Positions 1-11,740 of a stretch of DNA of 64,000 nt are shown here, piece by piece; position 1 is the first letter of the stretch; every line of letters begins with the position of its first letter. Position numbers and translations under genes: made by a program. Where the stretch lies: positions 51,117,001 through 51,181,000 of the forward strand of contig CM074856.1 in NCBI GenBank assembly GCA_037501455.1, given 5' to 3'. The DNA comes from Lantana camara. Its lineage: Eukaryota; Streptophyta; Magnoliopsida; Lamiales; Verbenaceae. The notes beneath the pieces were generated by a model. It did no database searches. It was not told the DNA's origin and saw only the letters and a program-made list of their open reading frames with translations.

Positions 1-54
1 TGCGCGTTGATTCTTGATTGTGGTGGTGTTTGAAATGCAGAAGGTTGGCGACGT

Positions 55-62
55 TATTTATA
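55..62 (-). promoter_or_regulatory. Possible minus-strand TATA box at the left edge
   Basis: Read on the minus strand, the left edge contains TATAAATA followed by a CA-rich, leader-like stretch running out of the window. This is the layout of a plant core promoter with its gene to the left of base 1. No coding sequence is visible, so the call rests on the TATA box and the composition change only. Confidence 0.25.
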
Positions 63-1063
63 GGGCGTGTTTGGATTAATAATAATTGAAGGTTTCTTTC
101 TTTGTGTGATTATTATTTGTTTATTTTAAGTGTCATGCAGTACAGTTAAGCATATGGTATAATTAGTGGATCGTCCCCTCCCTCCCTACATTATTGAATC
201 ATATAGTATAATAATATATATACTATTGCTCGTCCACTACGTGAATTATTTAATTATGGACTATTTGTGTGTATTGTATGGTTCTTTTAATAAGTAGAGT
301 TGAAATTTAAAAGCTAAAATTGCTTTTCGTTTCTTTAATGTTCTGTAGAAATAATTTATGATTCAAAAGTTAGCAGCGTTGGTACGTAATTATTTGATTG
401 GCCATTAACTTTGAAAAAGTAAAATGTGATTATCAAAGTAATTGTGGCATGTGTTGAGTCAATTAAAATATAGTTATATGTCACCAACTCGCGTAGCTTA
501 GTGAAGAAAAATAAAGAAAAATGGAAAAAACTCGCATAGCTCGGTGGTTCTAATTCATTAGTAGAGCAAGTTACATTTTTGTTTTTATTTGATCCTATAT
601 TTTTCAAATTAGATATATTTAATTCTATTTTTTTTTTTTAAATATAGTTATGGTCTCATCTATCAAATAATTATATAATATTGCATATTGGACTTTACGG
701 GTTTAATTTTTGGTTTTATAACCCAGTTAATGATGAATAAGGACTGCGTAAGTTATTGACACTAAAATGATTTATGGACATTTCATTCTTCTTTTATAGT
801 AAAAAATTGTTCAAGAAATATCTTTAATCTATAATGGATATCGGTATAGGTGATACAGATATGATACGATATGGATATTATGATATGAATTTTTTCTAAT
901 TAAAAATTTTTATGTAAAGAATGTTGGACAAAATGGACACGATATTCGACATGATATGATTCGTTAAAATAATATTTTTAGAGGTATCATCACATTAAAG
1001 TCTTTAGTCCATACCAGCTAAATACATAAATAATATATATCTTTTATATTATCTATATCCTCT
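63..1063. other. AT-rich non-coding stretch
   Basis: No reading frame here resembles a protein. The stretch holds A/T runs and a patch near 840-960 of degenerate gatac/gatatg words. I see no gene and no clear element ends. Confidence 0.6.
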
Positions 1064-1072
1064 TATATATAA

Positions 1073-2173
1073 TGGGGAAAATTCATATTCATTCTTATGT
1101 TTCCATTACAAATTCAAAATAGTCCTTATGTTTTTTATTTTACTCAAATTCATCCTTTAGATCATTTTTTATTTATTATTTCCAACAAAAATATATAAAC
1201 AGATGAAAATGCCCTTTATCTATTTAAGTATAAAGTTAAATAAAATCGACCTAATATCTACAACACCATCTTCACATATTTCTCAAATTATAGTAAAAAA
1301 AATAAAAATTATCCTTTTAAGTTAAATTAAAATTGAGTTTAGGTAAGTTTCAAAGTTATAAAAATACTAATATATGAACCTTGAACAGGATAAACAATCA
1401 ATTTATAAAAGTTGAAAAACATGTTATGGAATTAGTCACAAACTGGACATAAAACAGAAGGATTTATGAATTGTGGTTGGCTAATAACAATTGATAATAA
1501 TTTCTAGCTTATCTTTTATTTTGCTTGATTTTGTTTTGATTCTTTAATTTATTTGAATTTGTAGAATATTAACTCTCATGCTCTAATGTCTTTTAAGTTA
1601 TATAAATGATAGAAATTTAAAATTTGGAGCCCTAGAAATTTTTATTCTTTCTCTCTCTTTCCTTTTTTTTTTTTTTTTCAATTCTTTTTTCTTCTTTTTA
1701 CTGGTTATTCACTTGATATAAATTTCAATACATTAATTTTTTTTTTTATTGTTAATTTTAAACATCTCCATTAATATTATTTAATCTGCATAATTTAAAT
1801 ATGTAAAACTTTATCAATTTATATGTCTTGATAATTGTAAATAATTTTAATTTAATAATTAATATTTTTATAAATTTGGAATTTAATTGAACTCAATATT
1901 AATTAACCTATAAAATTGTAATTTCTAATTCTGTTTATAGTTTATAAAATATTTGAAGAAATCGGGAAAACATCTTTATTTATTTAAAAAGATTAGACAT
2001 GATTTTGATTTATCTATATATTTAAATAAATAAAGGGTAGTTTAGTCTATTTATATATTTTTATTCGAAATTAATAAAAAAATGACTCAAAGGATGAATT
2101 TGAATTAAATTAAAAGCATAAGGACTATTTTGATTTTATAATATAAACACAAGGATGAATTTGAATTTTTCCC
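1073..2173. mobile_element. Non-autonomous MULE-like TIR element, about 1.1 kb
   Basis: The two ends are long inverted repeats of about 150 bp. The left end reads gggaaaattcatattcat and the reverse complement of the right end reads gggaaaaattcaaattcat. The match continues through tcaaaatagtccttatg and caaattcatccttt into the interior. A 9-bp direct repeat tatatataa flanks the element (1064-1072 and 2174-2182). Long TIRs with a 9-bp target duplication are the hallmark of Mutator-like elements. The interior is AT-rich with no transposase frame, so it would depend on an element elsewhere. The caution is that the flank itself is AT-rich, which makes the 9-bp match less telling. Confidence 0.65.
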
Positions 2174-2182
2174 TATATATAA

Positions 2183-3550
2183 TTCTTTATATTCCAAATC
2201 ATGAGACGAACAACTATATATAGTAATTAATGGATATCCAAGACTATAAGTACCATTATGTTTTCAATAAATATGTTTTTACTTGCAAAATAATTAATTT
2301 ACATAATAATTTTAGTTGTGCAAATTAGTTGACATTATACCTTCTTAAATTCTACTTTTAAAAATAAATCCATCTTAACCAGAAAAATATATTCGTAATA
2401 GGCCATTAGTGTTTCATATGCTTATTGACAATTATATATGTGATTTATTAAAATATATACAAATAGAAATAAATAACTGATCATATTACGAGGTACGATA
2501 ATCATATAAGCAGGTAAACATGTTACTTAAATTAATATAAACGTTATTAAATAATTGTCACTTAACTTATAAATCATCAATGTTACAGATACAAGATGAC
2601 GAATTTTCTTTTCAATTTACACATAATATATTACTTATAAACTTTAGAAACCAAGATCAATAAAGTTATCGACGTATCGTATAATTATTTAAAAATAAAA
2701 ATGAATAAAGTTATGATATGTATAGAAGAAATTAAGCCACTAAAAACAAATGGAGTTGAATGCAAAAGGACTTTGCAACGTTGACTTTGGACGGAAATGC
2801 TGTTTAGCAACGTACATGTCCACTTGACCTATTTTTAAATTATAAACTGTAATTTTGATTATTAATATCATTATTATATTAAAAAATCCAGAGATTTGAT
2901 TATAATTATAGAGTCTATTGTTATCCTGCGCGTTTCCATACGCGGGGATATCGTTGATCTTTCAACACACTCATATAATAATACAGCTAAAGCATATAGT
3001 AAAATGGCTAAAATACAAAGTTGGACATATAAAATAGAGTCTAATGTGAGTGTGATTGGTTACTTTCATCGGGGAGGTAGGTATATGAATACGAAACTGA
3101 TAAGATAATACAAAAATGATGATATCAAAATTTTTTTGAATTTATCACGTGATAGATAATAAATATTGTATTCAGTAGGACACGACAAATATATATAATA
3201 ATCATTCTAAAAGTGTATTTGCATCATAGTTTGAGATCATTGAAATATTAAAACTCAAATTTAATTGGATCAAACTAATATAATTAAAAAAATATGTTTT
3301 ATACTTGTGGTAAGATAGACAAAAATTTGGAGAAAGCGATAAATTAATAAATAGCAATATAATACTTGTTCATATTTGATGTGTCATAAAAACAATAACC
3401 GCTCAACCCACAAAGGTTCATCCAATAAGGGAGAACAGGTAAGAGATATTTACCTTCGAGTTGGAAGGTACAAGCGTTTAGGTCACCACGACAATAATCG
3501 GATCGAGTTCCAAATAAATCCAAACAAGTTTATTGCTGGTGAAAACATGT
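2183..3550. other. AT-rich non-coding stretch
   Basis: Frames of 60-70 codons occur around 2896-3108 and 3376-3558, but neither has a recognisable motif or gene-like composition. I see nothing else. Confidence 0.55.
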
Positions 3551-3559
3551 TTGATTAGG

Positions 3560-3850
3560 TTGAGAAGGAATAATTGGAGTCAAGTTCAAATATGGGGATA
3601 ACTCCCCCCATTTTTCTCTCAATTCCCAACAAACCCTAACCGGAAAGTAGAGGTTATTTATCTGTCTGATGGCTAGTTGGCGTGGGATTTGGCTATAAAA
3701 GAAGAGAATGTCATCTCTTAGGGGACTAATTGCATTTTTGGCTATCGTACACTCATACACTCTCATACTATAAAGATTTCTGCTATTTGCTCTCATTATA
3801 ACCAACACACGCAACTCCGTACTCTCTATCTCTCTCTCTCTTACTCTTCT
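3560..3850 (+). promoter_or_regulatory. Promoter/leader-like segment with TATA box and CT-rich tract
   Basis: A TATA-like ctataaaag near 3691 is followed by a transcript-like segment ending in a long CT-rich run (tctctctctctcttactc, about 3820-3845) and then ttcagg. It resembles either a plant gene leader or the U3/R part of an LTR. No coding frame follows on the plus strand, so a solo-LTR relic or an orphan promoter are both possible. I could not define LTR ends or a target duplication. Confidence 0.3.
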
Positions 3851-5085
3851 TCTTATTTATTCAGGTTATTCACTATTAATTTACTTGAATTATGAGTCTA
3901 CCTTGTTTTGTAGGTACTCCTTTCTTTTGGCAAATCTGAATTTTTCGCTTGAATAACTCAAAATCCATCTACAAATTTAATGGTGTTGTAATTTTGTTAC
4001 GTATCAATATTATTGATTGAGTTTGATTGAATCGAATTCAAAGCAAAATTATTGAATAATTATAGCTATCGATTGAAAAGTTTATTATTAATAGTAATGC
4101 ACTTATTTATTTGAACATCAGTGTGTAAGAAAGAGTGGTGGGGAGGAGGAGTAAACTGTTTTAATTTATTCGTTTATTCATTTATTAAATTTCTTTCCCT
4201 TTTTAAAAAAAATTGGAAAAACAGAAAGCTGTTTTCAAAGTAGTAATAACTGAATTGAGAAAATAGTAGCACTGGAATATTTTTGTTAGCCGGCACACGC
4301 TAATGATTTGGTATGGGGTATAGCGGGTCAAACTATGAAAAATTAAACCTCTCTAGACTTTCTAAGACAAAAATTAGTTTCATTTGTCATACAGTCTAGA
4401 ATTTCAACTTACATTTATATTAACTTACATATTTATATAACTGATTGATGGTTTTTTTTTTCTTTTTCTCTTCACAAAATTCTCTCTATTGGTAGCTATA
4501 TTTCGAATAAAATATCAAACCACTATATACTATACTATACTGATAGTTATAATTGAAAAATGATCAATAGTAATAATTACAATAACAAGTTAGTCTTTTC
4601 TCACTAACAACAAAATTTATTACAAATTTAATATAACTCATGAATCATAATTATTTATCACCTTTCACGAATAGACATTTATAAAAATATTATTTATTAT
4701 TTTAAATATTATATTAGATAATTCTTTATATTGTCATGTCCGTATTATTACTCAAACCAATTTGCCCGTATCTATCATGGTATTCCATCGTATAACATTC
4801 TATGTGATGGAACGCTCCATCACAAGCATCCCATTGAGTTTATGCATGCTAATTAATTAATTAATTACAATCTAAACTCAAGTTATATTAACTAGTATTA
4901 CATAAAATACTGGTTTATGTAATATTAGTTAGTTTTTTTTTTTTTATATAAACAAAAACTAGTATTACATAAAATATCAATAAATGTTGGTTCAAGTGAT
5001 TAATGTGTTATTTTTAATTTCAAGAGAAGGTTCAGCGACGATGGCGGGCCATGCAGTGGCCTCCACCCCCTAAATTTTAGAAAGG
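3851..5085. other. AT-rich non-coding stretch
   Basis: No gene is visible. Short repeats such as actagtattacataaaat, seen twice near 4890-4975, and poly-T runs are the only structure noticed. Confidence 0.5.
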
Positions 5086-5089
5086 AGAA

Positions 5090-5380
5090 AAGATTCTTTT
5101 TCATCCGAATTTTGTCTCTTTCATTATAAACCACGATCTAATTTTTGCATTTGTAACATACGACCACCTAAACTTTTTTTTGTTGGTTTTGGTGAAAATA
5201 CAACTGACGTGTATGTTTTAGAAACATGCCACTTGTCCTGTTTTTTAGCCAAAACCACTAAAAAAAGTTTAGATGGTTGTATGTTACAAATGCAAAGATT
5301 GGATGGCGGTTTCCAATGAAAGTTTATTGAGATGGTAAATTGCAAAAATACGCAAAGTTCGGATGATAATTTTTTTTTTC
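5090..5380. mobile_element. MITE-like inverted-repeat element, family A copy 1
   Basis: The segment folds on itself. The left half has catccgaatttt, gcatttgtaacata, cgaccacctaaact and gttggttttgg, and the right half carries their reverse complements (ccaaaaccac, agtttagatggttg, tatgttacaaatgc, gttcggatgat). No coding capacity is present. A related but degenerate copy lies near 11415-11612. Exact ends and target duplication are unclear because both flanks are A/T-rich. Confidence 0.55.
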
Positions 5381-5436
5381 CCTTTTAAAAATTACTTATT
5401 TTTTATATATTTTTTGAAATATTTATATTTTTGTTC

Positions 5437-5600
5437 CTTTAATTTTTTATTTCTCAAAGTGAGAGACTAATCTTTCGAAATACTGAAGACGTTCTTCATG
5501 GGGACCTTTCAACGTATAGTTTTTTACATCCGCGAGATTCGAATTCGAGATCTTATTTAAGTAAACACAATTTCTTTTCCACTTGAGTCAACTGCCCGTT
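5437..5600 (-). mobile_element. SINE-like tRNA-derived element (minus strand)
   Basis: On the minus strand the 5' part reads gttgactcaagtgg, close to a pol III A box (TRGCNNAGTGG type). About 40 nt later comes gaattcgaatctc, close to a B box (GGTTCGANNCC). The minus-strand 3' end runs into A-rich sequence near 5440. This order and spacing fit a plant tRNA-derived SINE. No target duplication was identified, and boundaries are approximate. Confidence 0.4.
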
Positions 5601-6002
5601 AATTAATCCCTCTTATTTTTTGTATCTTAATATTTGTCCCCTTATATAAAATGCTGTTTCCATCTCTACTCACATTAGTATCCGTCCAGATGAACCATGT
5701 CCAATTCTCCAAACTCCAAAGAATATAATAGTAGCTTTCTAATTTTCTACCAAAATTCAAATTTCTTCCTTACAACGGAACTCCTACACAAAATCAAATA
5801 TAACGGCCATGTTTTTCTTGAGGATATGGAATATAATAGGAGAATTTATATTCCTTATGCCATTTCAATATTTTGGCATGTCATGTTAATTCTGTGCTAT
5901 TTTTAGTTGATAGTTGGGACTATCTATCGTGCCTGTTTCTTGCCATTAATATACATGTCGTTTGAGACTTTGAGTGGCTTTCACTAAATACCCTTAATTA
6001 TT
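5601..6002. other. Non-coding stretch
   Basis: A 69-codon frame (5697-5906) lacks any recognisable motif. No gene is supported. Confidence 0.5.
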
Positions 6003-6016
6003 GTCTTATTATTATT

Positions 6017-6087
<71 letters not shown>
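6003..6087. repeat. ATT/AAT trinucleotide microsatellite
   Basis: About 85 bp of trinucleotide repeat. It starts as taa/att, switches phase near 6040 and continues as a pure att run, so the array is partly self-complementary. Confidence 0.95.
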
Positions 6088-6089
<2 letters not shown>

Positions 6090-7532
6090 AATTTAGGGAT
6101 AATTTAATATAATCACGCACACCCCTCTTTATCCAAGATGGATGCTAGTATATCACAATACAACCTTAGTATATATTATTAATATTCCACCTACAAATTT
6201 GAAATTACTATCAAATAAGGTTGGTGACGCTAATCATTAATTTAACTATAGTAGAAAACCAACGATGTGATACCAGCAACGGTTTAGAACTATTAATACT
6301 TATCCAAACTAAACAAGGAAGATTACACTTAGGTTTCCTTTTTTCTATTTTATTTTTATGAGTTGAGCTCTATCAGACCACTAATCAAATGTAAAACTCT
6401 TTCTATTAATGATAGTTGTACACTGAAAGACTTAAATACGAGATCTCTGGTCGTAAATAACACTACAACCATTAAAGTTTGGTCAATTAACCCCACTAAA
6501 AAAAATTAGTTATAGATATATATATTTTATATATTTCTAAATTTGTTGTTCTAGAAATAGGTGTTTTGACCCATGGTAGAAAAAGAAAAATTATATTAAC
6601 TCTTTAAATTTTAAAGTTCTGTGTAAATAGAAAAAAGCTATAGTCTAAAAATTAAAAAATAATAATAATAATAATGCCCTAACGAGAGGATAACTGTAAA
6701 TAAATATTTTAAATAAAGTATGTTTTTATTATGAGTTATTTTTTTCGATTTTGTAGTCTAATCATTTTAGAGTCGTCTCCTATTTTTGATTAAATTAATA
6801 TAATATCGAACTGTTAAATTATATCATTTGTTTATTACTTACTGTTAATTGTTCAGATCCTTTTTTTACATACATACATATATATATCATAACTAATCAA
6901 TGTGCTAGACTATTGCAATATCATGTGCTGGAATACTTCATTTTCAGTCTATATCGGGAGTAGGTAGCTCTAGTATCATACTTCATATTTCTGGCCGCCT
7001 GTTTAGTAAGTCAAATAATGATCTCAATTTTCAATTAATAAATGGTTTTATTTGTTTTAATATATTCATGATGTTATCCAATAGTATTGTAAGGTACATA
7101 ACCGTCCAACAATGCCTAAAAAGAATTGGAAAAATAGGTTTCCAACAAATTGACTTGGGACGTCATTGATGGGGTTTATCTTAATTAAGAAGGTAATCAA
7201 GTCTATGAAAGATCAACACTTGGAGTTGAAATTAACTTATATATTATATTATGCATGCATGCATGTTTGGTAAATTAATCAGGATTTGATTGTTGGTATT
7301 GATGCGTTTTCCATGTTGCAAATGTGATAATTAAATTGATGTTAGGCGATAAACCAATCTTAGAAGCAACTTATTTTTCTTGTTGTATTGTCTTTCTTCG
7401 ATTAACATTTCGTTAGCAATGGTCAAGATAATATAAGTTATATTGACATTAATTAGCATTATTTTTCCATTTGTATGCATGTTTTGGTACATGTATGAAT
7501 TGTGTCTGATAAATCTGGAAAAATTTATCAGC
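6088..7532. other. AT-rich non-coding stretch
   Basis: No coding frame is supported. An (atgc)n tract lies near 7250-7265 and an (aat)n tract near 6659-6673. Confidence 0.55.
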
Positions 7533-7806
7533 TTGGTATACCAAGTCGAACAATTTAATATTTTCGGTATATTTTATTTTCCGAAAACAAAATAGACCGT
7601 ATCTTCAAAATCATACAATTTCATGCATTTTTTGATCGAAAACCGGTTATGCCAGCTCGAAACCCGATACGGTTTTGCAAGGCGAGCAAAATCGGGTTCC
7701 GGGAAAAATGTGAATTAAATTGCTCGATTTTAAAGATACGGTTCTATTTTATCGCCGGAAAATAAAATATATCAAAAACACTAAATTGATCTAATTGATA
7801 TACCAA
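7533..7806. mobile_element. MITE-like inverted-repeat element, about 274 bp
   Basis: It begins ttggtataccaa and ends with gatataccaa (reverse complement ttggtatatc). The arms match over roughly 100 bp, including tatattttattttccg, aaaatagaccgtatcttcaaaatc on the left and its near-complement on the right. The middle contains cgaaacccgatacgg-type words. No protein is encoded. The target duplication is not clear. Confidence 0.5.
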
Positions 7807-8740
7807 ATTTACGATGTTATTGACTTGGAACTTTTCTGCTTATAAGAAAGTTGAAATTGTTAAATTTATGGTAGAAAAAATAGTTAGAGTTTGGAAAAAA
7901 GAATTAAAAGTAACTTTTATCAATTTTTTCTTTGAAGAAAAAGGATTATTGTTTGGTTTCCCATCTAAGCTCAACAATTAGAAAACACTACCATCAGCAA
8001 ACTTTTATGGAGCTACTAATCTGAAACTACAAATATTGTTTAAATAATTTTGGGTATATATCATAATATGATTTAGATATTATATAAAATATAGCATAAA
8101 GTATTATACATTTGTATAGCATTATTTATAAATGATAATATATATGTTATATAAAAAAAATAAAAAATGAAAAACAAAAATTGATGGTGTATAAATTAAT
8201 GAATTCAAAATACATAAAATTAAGAAAAAATATCCTACCCTTTAATTACAGATTCTTAATTACATATTTTTTTAGTTATGAGAGTTCTAATCAACATTTT
8301 TTCATTTTTGAACTAATAAAAGTGCTAGTGAAAGTATGAAAACATATAATAATGATACAAACATCAGAGTTCTGTTTGTGTATAAATGTTAGTTAAAAAA
8401 TGTTAATACTTAAATAAAATTAAGATTGTTTAAATAAGATTCTATATAATTATAGTAACATGTCTTTGTTTACAATAAAAAACATTCGTAGAATAACAAT
8501 TTAATTGAAAAAATTGATACTGTAGTAGTATGATAAGATTCGTTTTAATTTGTTCACTTTGCAATAATAATTATTAATAATAATTGAAAATATTGTTTTC
8601 TACTGAAAACCAAATATAAGAATCATTATGAAAAGAAAATCGTATATACGTATACTTAAATGCATAAATTCATATTATATATATGAGATGAAATAACCCA
8701 AAATGATAATTAAAGGAGGCCGGGGGAAAATGCAATTTTG
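7807..8740. other. AT-rich non-coding stretch
   Basis: Nothing gene-like is visible; the sequence is mostly A/T-rich. Confidence 0.55.
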
Positions 8741-8756
8741 ATATTGTACGGGTATA

Positions 8757-9165
8757 AAGTGTGTACCACCATTTTGTTTATTCAATTTTAGTTTTAAATT
8801 TTTTAAAAATTATGTAATTGGTTTTGTTATTCAGTTTTTTAGATGAGAATTTTCACGTGCCACACACATATACTGCTAGGAGGTCTCATTAATTACTTTT
8901 TAAGAATTTTTTCTATACTTATAACCATGTGTCGGTAAAATTAATTATTTCTAACTAAACTACAATAGTGAAAAAAACTATCATATATAATTATAATTAT
9001 AAAAACTACTTAAAAGATAATTAATTAATGAGATTTACTAACAGTGCATGTGAAAGACACGTAAGAATTCCATCAAAAAAATTAACGCCGAGACTAATAT
9101 TACACTAATTTTTAACAATTTTAAGACTAAAATTAAATAATAAAAATAATGGTGCACACACTCAC
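8757..9165. mobile_element. TIR element, about 0.4 kb, degenerate arms
   Basis: The left part (gtgtgtaccaccatttt, caattttagttttaaa, ctcattaattactttttaag) is matched by the reverse complement of the right part (gtgtgtgcaccattattttt, aattttagtcttaaaat, ctcattaattaattatcttttaag). The arms are roughly 150 bp with many differences and the spacer is AT-rich. This is a decayed MITE or short MULE-type element. The antisense LINE poly-A tract lies immediately to its right. Confidence 0.45.
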
Positions 9166-9176
9166 GCGATGTAAAT

Positions 9177-10190
9177 TCTTTTTTTTTTTGACACCAGGGG
9201 GCGCCCACACAGGGGCGCCAAGAAAACCAAGGAAAAGGCAACACAGAGAGAAAACAAACAGCAAAACTAAGAAACCGAATCAGCTAAGATGAGACGGCAA
9301 GCCTCATCAGGAGGATTATCAATCCCTTCAGTAAAAGACTGAGCGTTGCGGGCAAGCCAATGGGCAACCGAATTACCAGTCCTACGAACGCATGAAAGAG
9401 AGAAAGTAGGGATGTGGGAAAGAACACCGCGAATATCCAAAACAATATTTCCCGTCTCCGAAAAATCCTCGGCTGAGTCTGCAATCTTGTTTATGAGGTT
9501 TTGGCAATCACCTTCTAAAATGACCGAGGACCAACCGTGTTTTGATGCCAAACAAACAGCCGCTCTAGCAGCCAGACCTTCCACAACTTCAGCACTAAAC
9601 CGACCTTGGAAGCGATCGGAAAGCCAACCAACACAAACACCTAAGTAGTTCCTAGCCACCACTCCTATACCAACTTCCCCAGATTCCATAAACGTAGCAC
9701 CATCAAAGTTGAGTTTAAGAGAGCCCATTGGAGGGGGGGTCCAGGCAGACGGGAGAGGATGAATAAGCATCATTGGGGGGGCATGAACACCAGCGAGGAA
9801 GGATGAATTAAAGTTACGAGCAAAGCAAATAGTGTCACCGGGGAGAATATGCTTACCTTCAAAGACTCTGATATTACGAAACCACCAGATGGACCAAAGG
9901 GTAGTGAAGAAAAGTGAGACTTCTACCCAATCAAGAGCCTGAGAAGCGTGTAGGATCCAACTCAGAATATCTCCACCTCTAAAAGAGGTACAGGTCAACG
10001 GCAAATTTGACAATGCCCACACTTGTCGCGCGAAGTCACAATGAGAGAAGAGATGTGGGATGTCTTCGGGGGAATTATCGCAAAGGGGACAGAGTGGGGA
10101 AGGAGAACATCGCCGCCGAAGCAAATTCAAGGAGGTTGCGAGGGCATTGGAACAGAGGCATAGGTTATAGAAGCATTTGGGTTAAAGAAG
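9177..10190 (-). mobile_element. 5'-truncated LINE (L1-type), antisense
   Basis: A T-run at about 9179-9190 on the plus strand is the poly-A tail of an element read on the minus strand. Upstream of it on that strand lie a short 3' UTR and the end of a LINE ORF2. Only the last third of ORF2 remains, as in most LINE insertions. The 5' junction near 10150-10205 carries a duplicated word (cataggttatag, about 10158 and 10190). A clean target duplication was not found. Confidence 0.8.
9267..10130 (-). pseudogene. LINE ORF2 C-terminus: zinc-binding RT-associated domain and RNase H
   Basis: The reading frame gives a CPLC...HLFSHC zinc-binding segment (zf-RVT type) near its start. This is followed by a ribonuclease H-like domain of the plant RVT_3 class: NFDGA carries the first acidic residue, VEGLAARAA the glutamate, LEGDCQNLI the second aspartate, and GNSVAHWLAR closes the domain. 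In an intact LINE this part follows the reverse transcriptase and digests the RNA of the RNA:DNA hybrid. Endonuclease and RT are missing. The frame extends upstream of 10130 to a stop near 10188 with LINE-like residues, so the annotated start is arbitrary. It ends in TAG at 9267-9269. It is a dead fragment, although this piece of frame is uninterrupted. Confidence 0.8.
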
Positions 10191-10202
10191 CATAGGTTAT
10201 AG

Positions 10203-10985
10203 GCCACATTTTCCACGTTTAAAGTTACATGCACTCCGTCAAAACATTTTACTTATATAATATACCTATAAATAAACTTATAAAGTTCTTTAAGTAATCT
10301 GCAATCCTAGTAACAAAAGTTATTGTAGGCTGTCACAAAAGCACCATATATATTATTCCATTGGTAATATCTTCTAAACATAGAGAACATGCATATGATT
10401 AAATATTAATTATCCCGTCGACATACCACGGACCACTTTCATAAAATTTTATGAAGTTTAATTAAGCACGAAATGCATCAATTCACGCAATAAAGGTTGT
10501 TATCATTTGGGCGGAGATGCTTAATTAATCTCATTTATTTATTTTTTTTATTATTTTTGGTTATTTCTGAACAAAAAGCATCAAAAGCATATGTCGCCCT
10601 CAATTTGGATTGACTGTGGTTTACCTTTGTAACTAAGGTTTGGGAGTTGGAACGTACTCCGAACTTTACAAAAGCATTATGTTTTAACTTTTAATTAAGA
10701 AAACGTTTGTAGAATTTTTGTCGCGACTGTAATAATGTAATTGCATGATTTGTTTAATCTTTTGTGTTGTGTATAAAATAAGAGATCAATGTTTTTTAAC
10801 ACTCAAATTATAATATTTTTTTCGATTCGTTGAACAAATTATTTTGACTTATAAAACAATAAACTCAAAGAAATGCAAATTTGGACCGAATTATACACAC
10901 CATTGTGTCTGGCTATGTAGATGAGCATAAAGAAGGGACTGGACATATCTCTCTCCTTGGGGGAAGAGAGAGGGAAGAAGCTTCA
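10203..10985. other. Non-coding stretch
   Basis: AT-rich sequence without a supported gene or element end. Confidence 0.5.
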
Positions 10986-10989
10986 TTCC

Positions 10990-11230
10990 ATCCAGCTTCA
11001 CAAACTTTTTACTGGGGCAGTACTATAGGCATTTTCGAGTATTTGGATGCACATGTTTTGTTCATATAATCCTGCACAATTAATAGGAAAACTATCCCCA
11101 AGGCAACCACTTGTGTCTTTCTTGGATATGCTCAGTCCGGGTGTAAATGCTATGACATGAAATCCAAAAGAGTCGATGTATCCTTAATGCTCTCTTTAAT
11201 GGAAATGGAGTCGTCTCATATTTTCCTTAA
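10990..11230 (+). pseudogene. Ty1/copia integrase relic
   Basis: Short stretches in shifting frames resemble the conserved end of the copia integrase region. At about 11031-11065 there is a VFGCTCFVH-like segment. After a break comes KLSPRATTCVFLGYAQ (about 11091-11135), then CYD and a YVS-like segment. In copia elements this corresponds to the block following the integrase core that reads FG..CFVH ... K..PKA..CIFLGY. No LTRs or other pol parts were recognised. It is very old and frame-broken, so only the homology block can be annotated. Confidence 0.5.
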
Positions 11231-11414
11231 CTTAGTTAATCAACCCCGGGCCGGTGAGAATGATGATGGAGATGTATTACGGCCTTTTCCTGTTCATAAA
11301 CTTTTTCCTCATTCTTATATGCAGTTGAAGTTACGGATCAGACCAGCAGCTTTGCTCAATATTTTTTGTCGATTGTCAACCTGTTCAGCTGATCTCAGAG
11401 GATTTTAGCCACCC

Positions 11415-11612
11415 AACACATTTAATGTTTGTATTTGTGATATACCACCATATAAATTCATTTTCAGTGGTTTTAGCTTTAAAATACCTTACATGTATAC
11501 ATTATATATAGATATGCCATGTTTCTTGTTTTTTAATCGAAGCTACTAAAAACTAAATTTAGATTATGGTATGACAGACAGTAGATGGTGGTTTGCAAGT
11601 TGAAATACTTTA
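11415..11612. mobile_element. MITE-like element, family A copy 2 (degenerate)
   Basis: It aligns by eye with the 5090-5380 element in the same orientation. Shared blocks in order are tatttgtgatat/catttgtaacat, gtggttttag/ttggttttgg, atgccatgtttcttgttttt/atgccacttgtcctgttttt, and gatggtggtttgcaa/gatggcggtttccaa. The inverted arms are only partly preserved. It lies just upstream of the LINE. Confidence 0.4.
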
Positions 11613-11740
11613 TTTTTTGAATTTAAAAAAATGTTATAGTTTCAATATTAAAAAATATTTACCTCATAAAATAATGATGCTAAATACTGTTGCAACTCCC
11701 GCTAGGGCTTTCATCTCTCCTCGCGTCACACGTCTGTTAC

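Noticed and set aside
840..960. Cluster of gatac/gatatg words as a regulatory array
   Set aside because: The spacing is irregular and the words are low complexity. I could not define a unit or boundaries.
10007..10195. Plus-strand frame opposite the LINE fragment
   Set aside because: It is the complement of LINE coding sequence and has no motif of its own.
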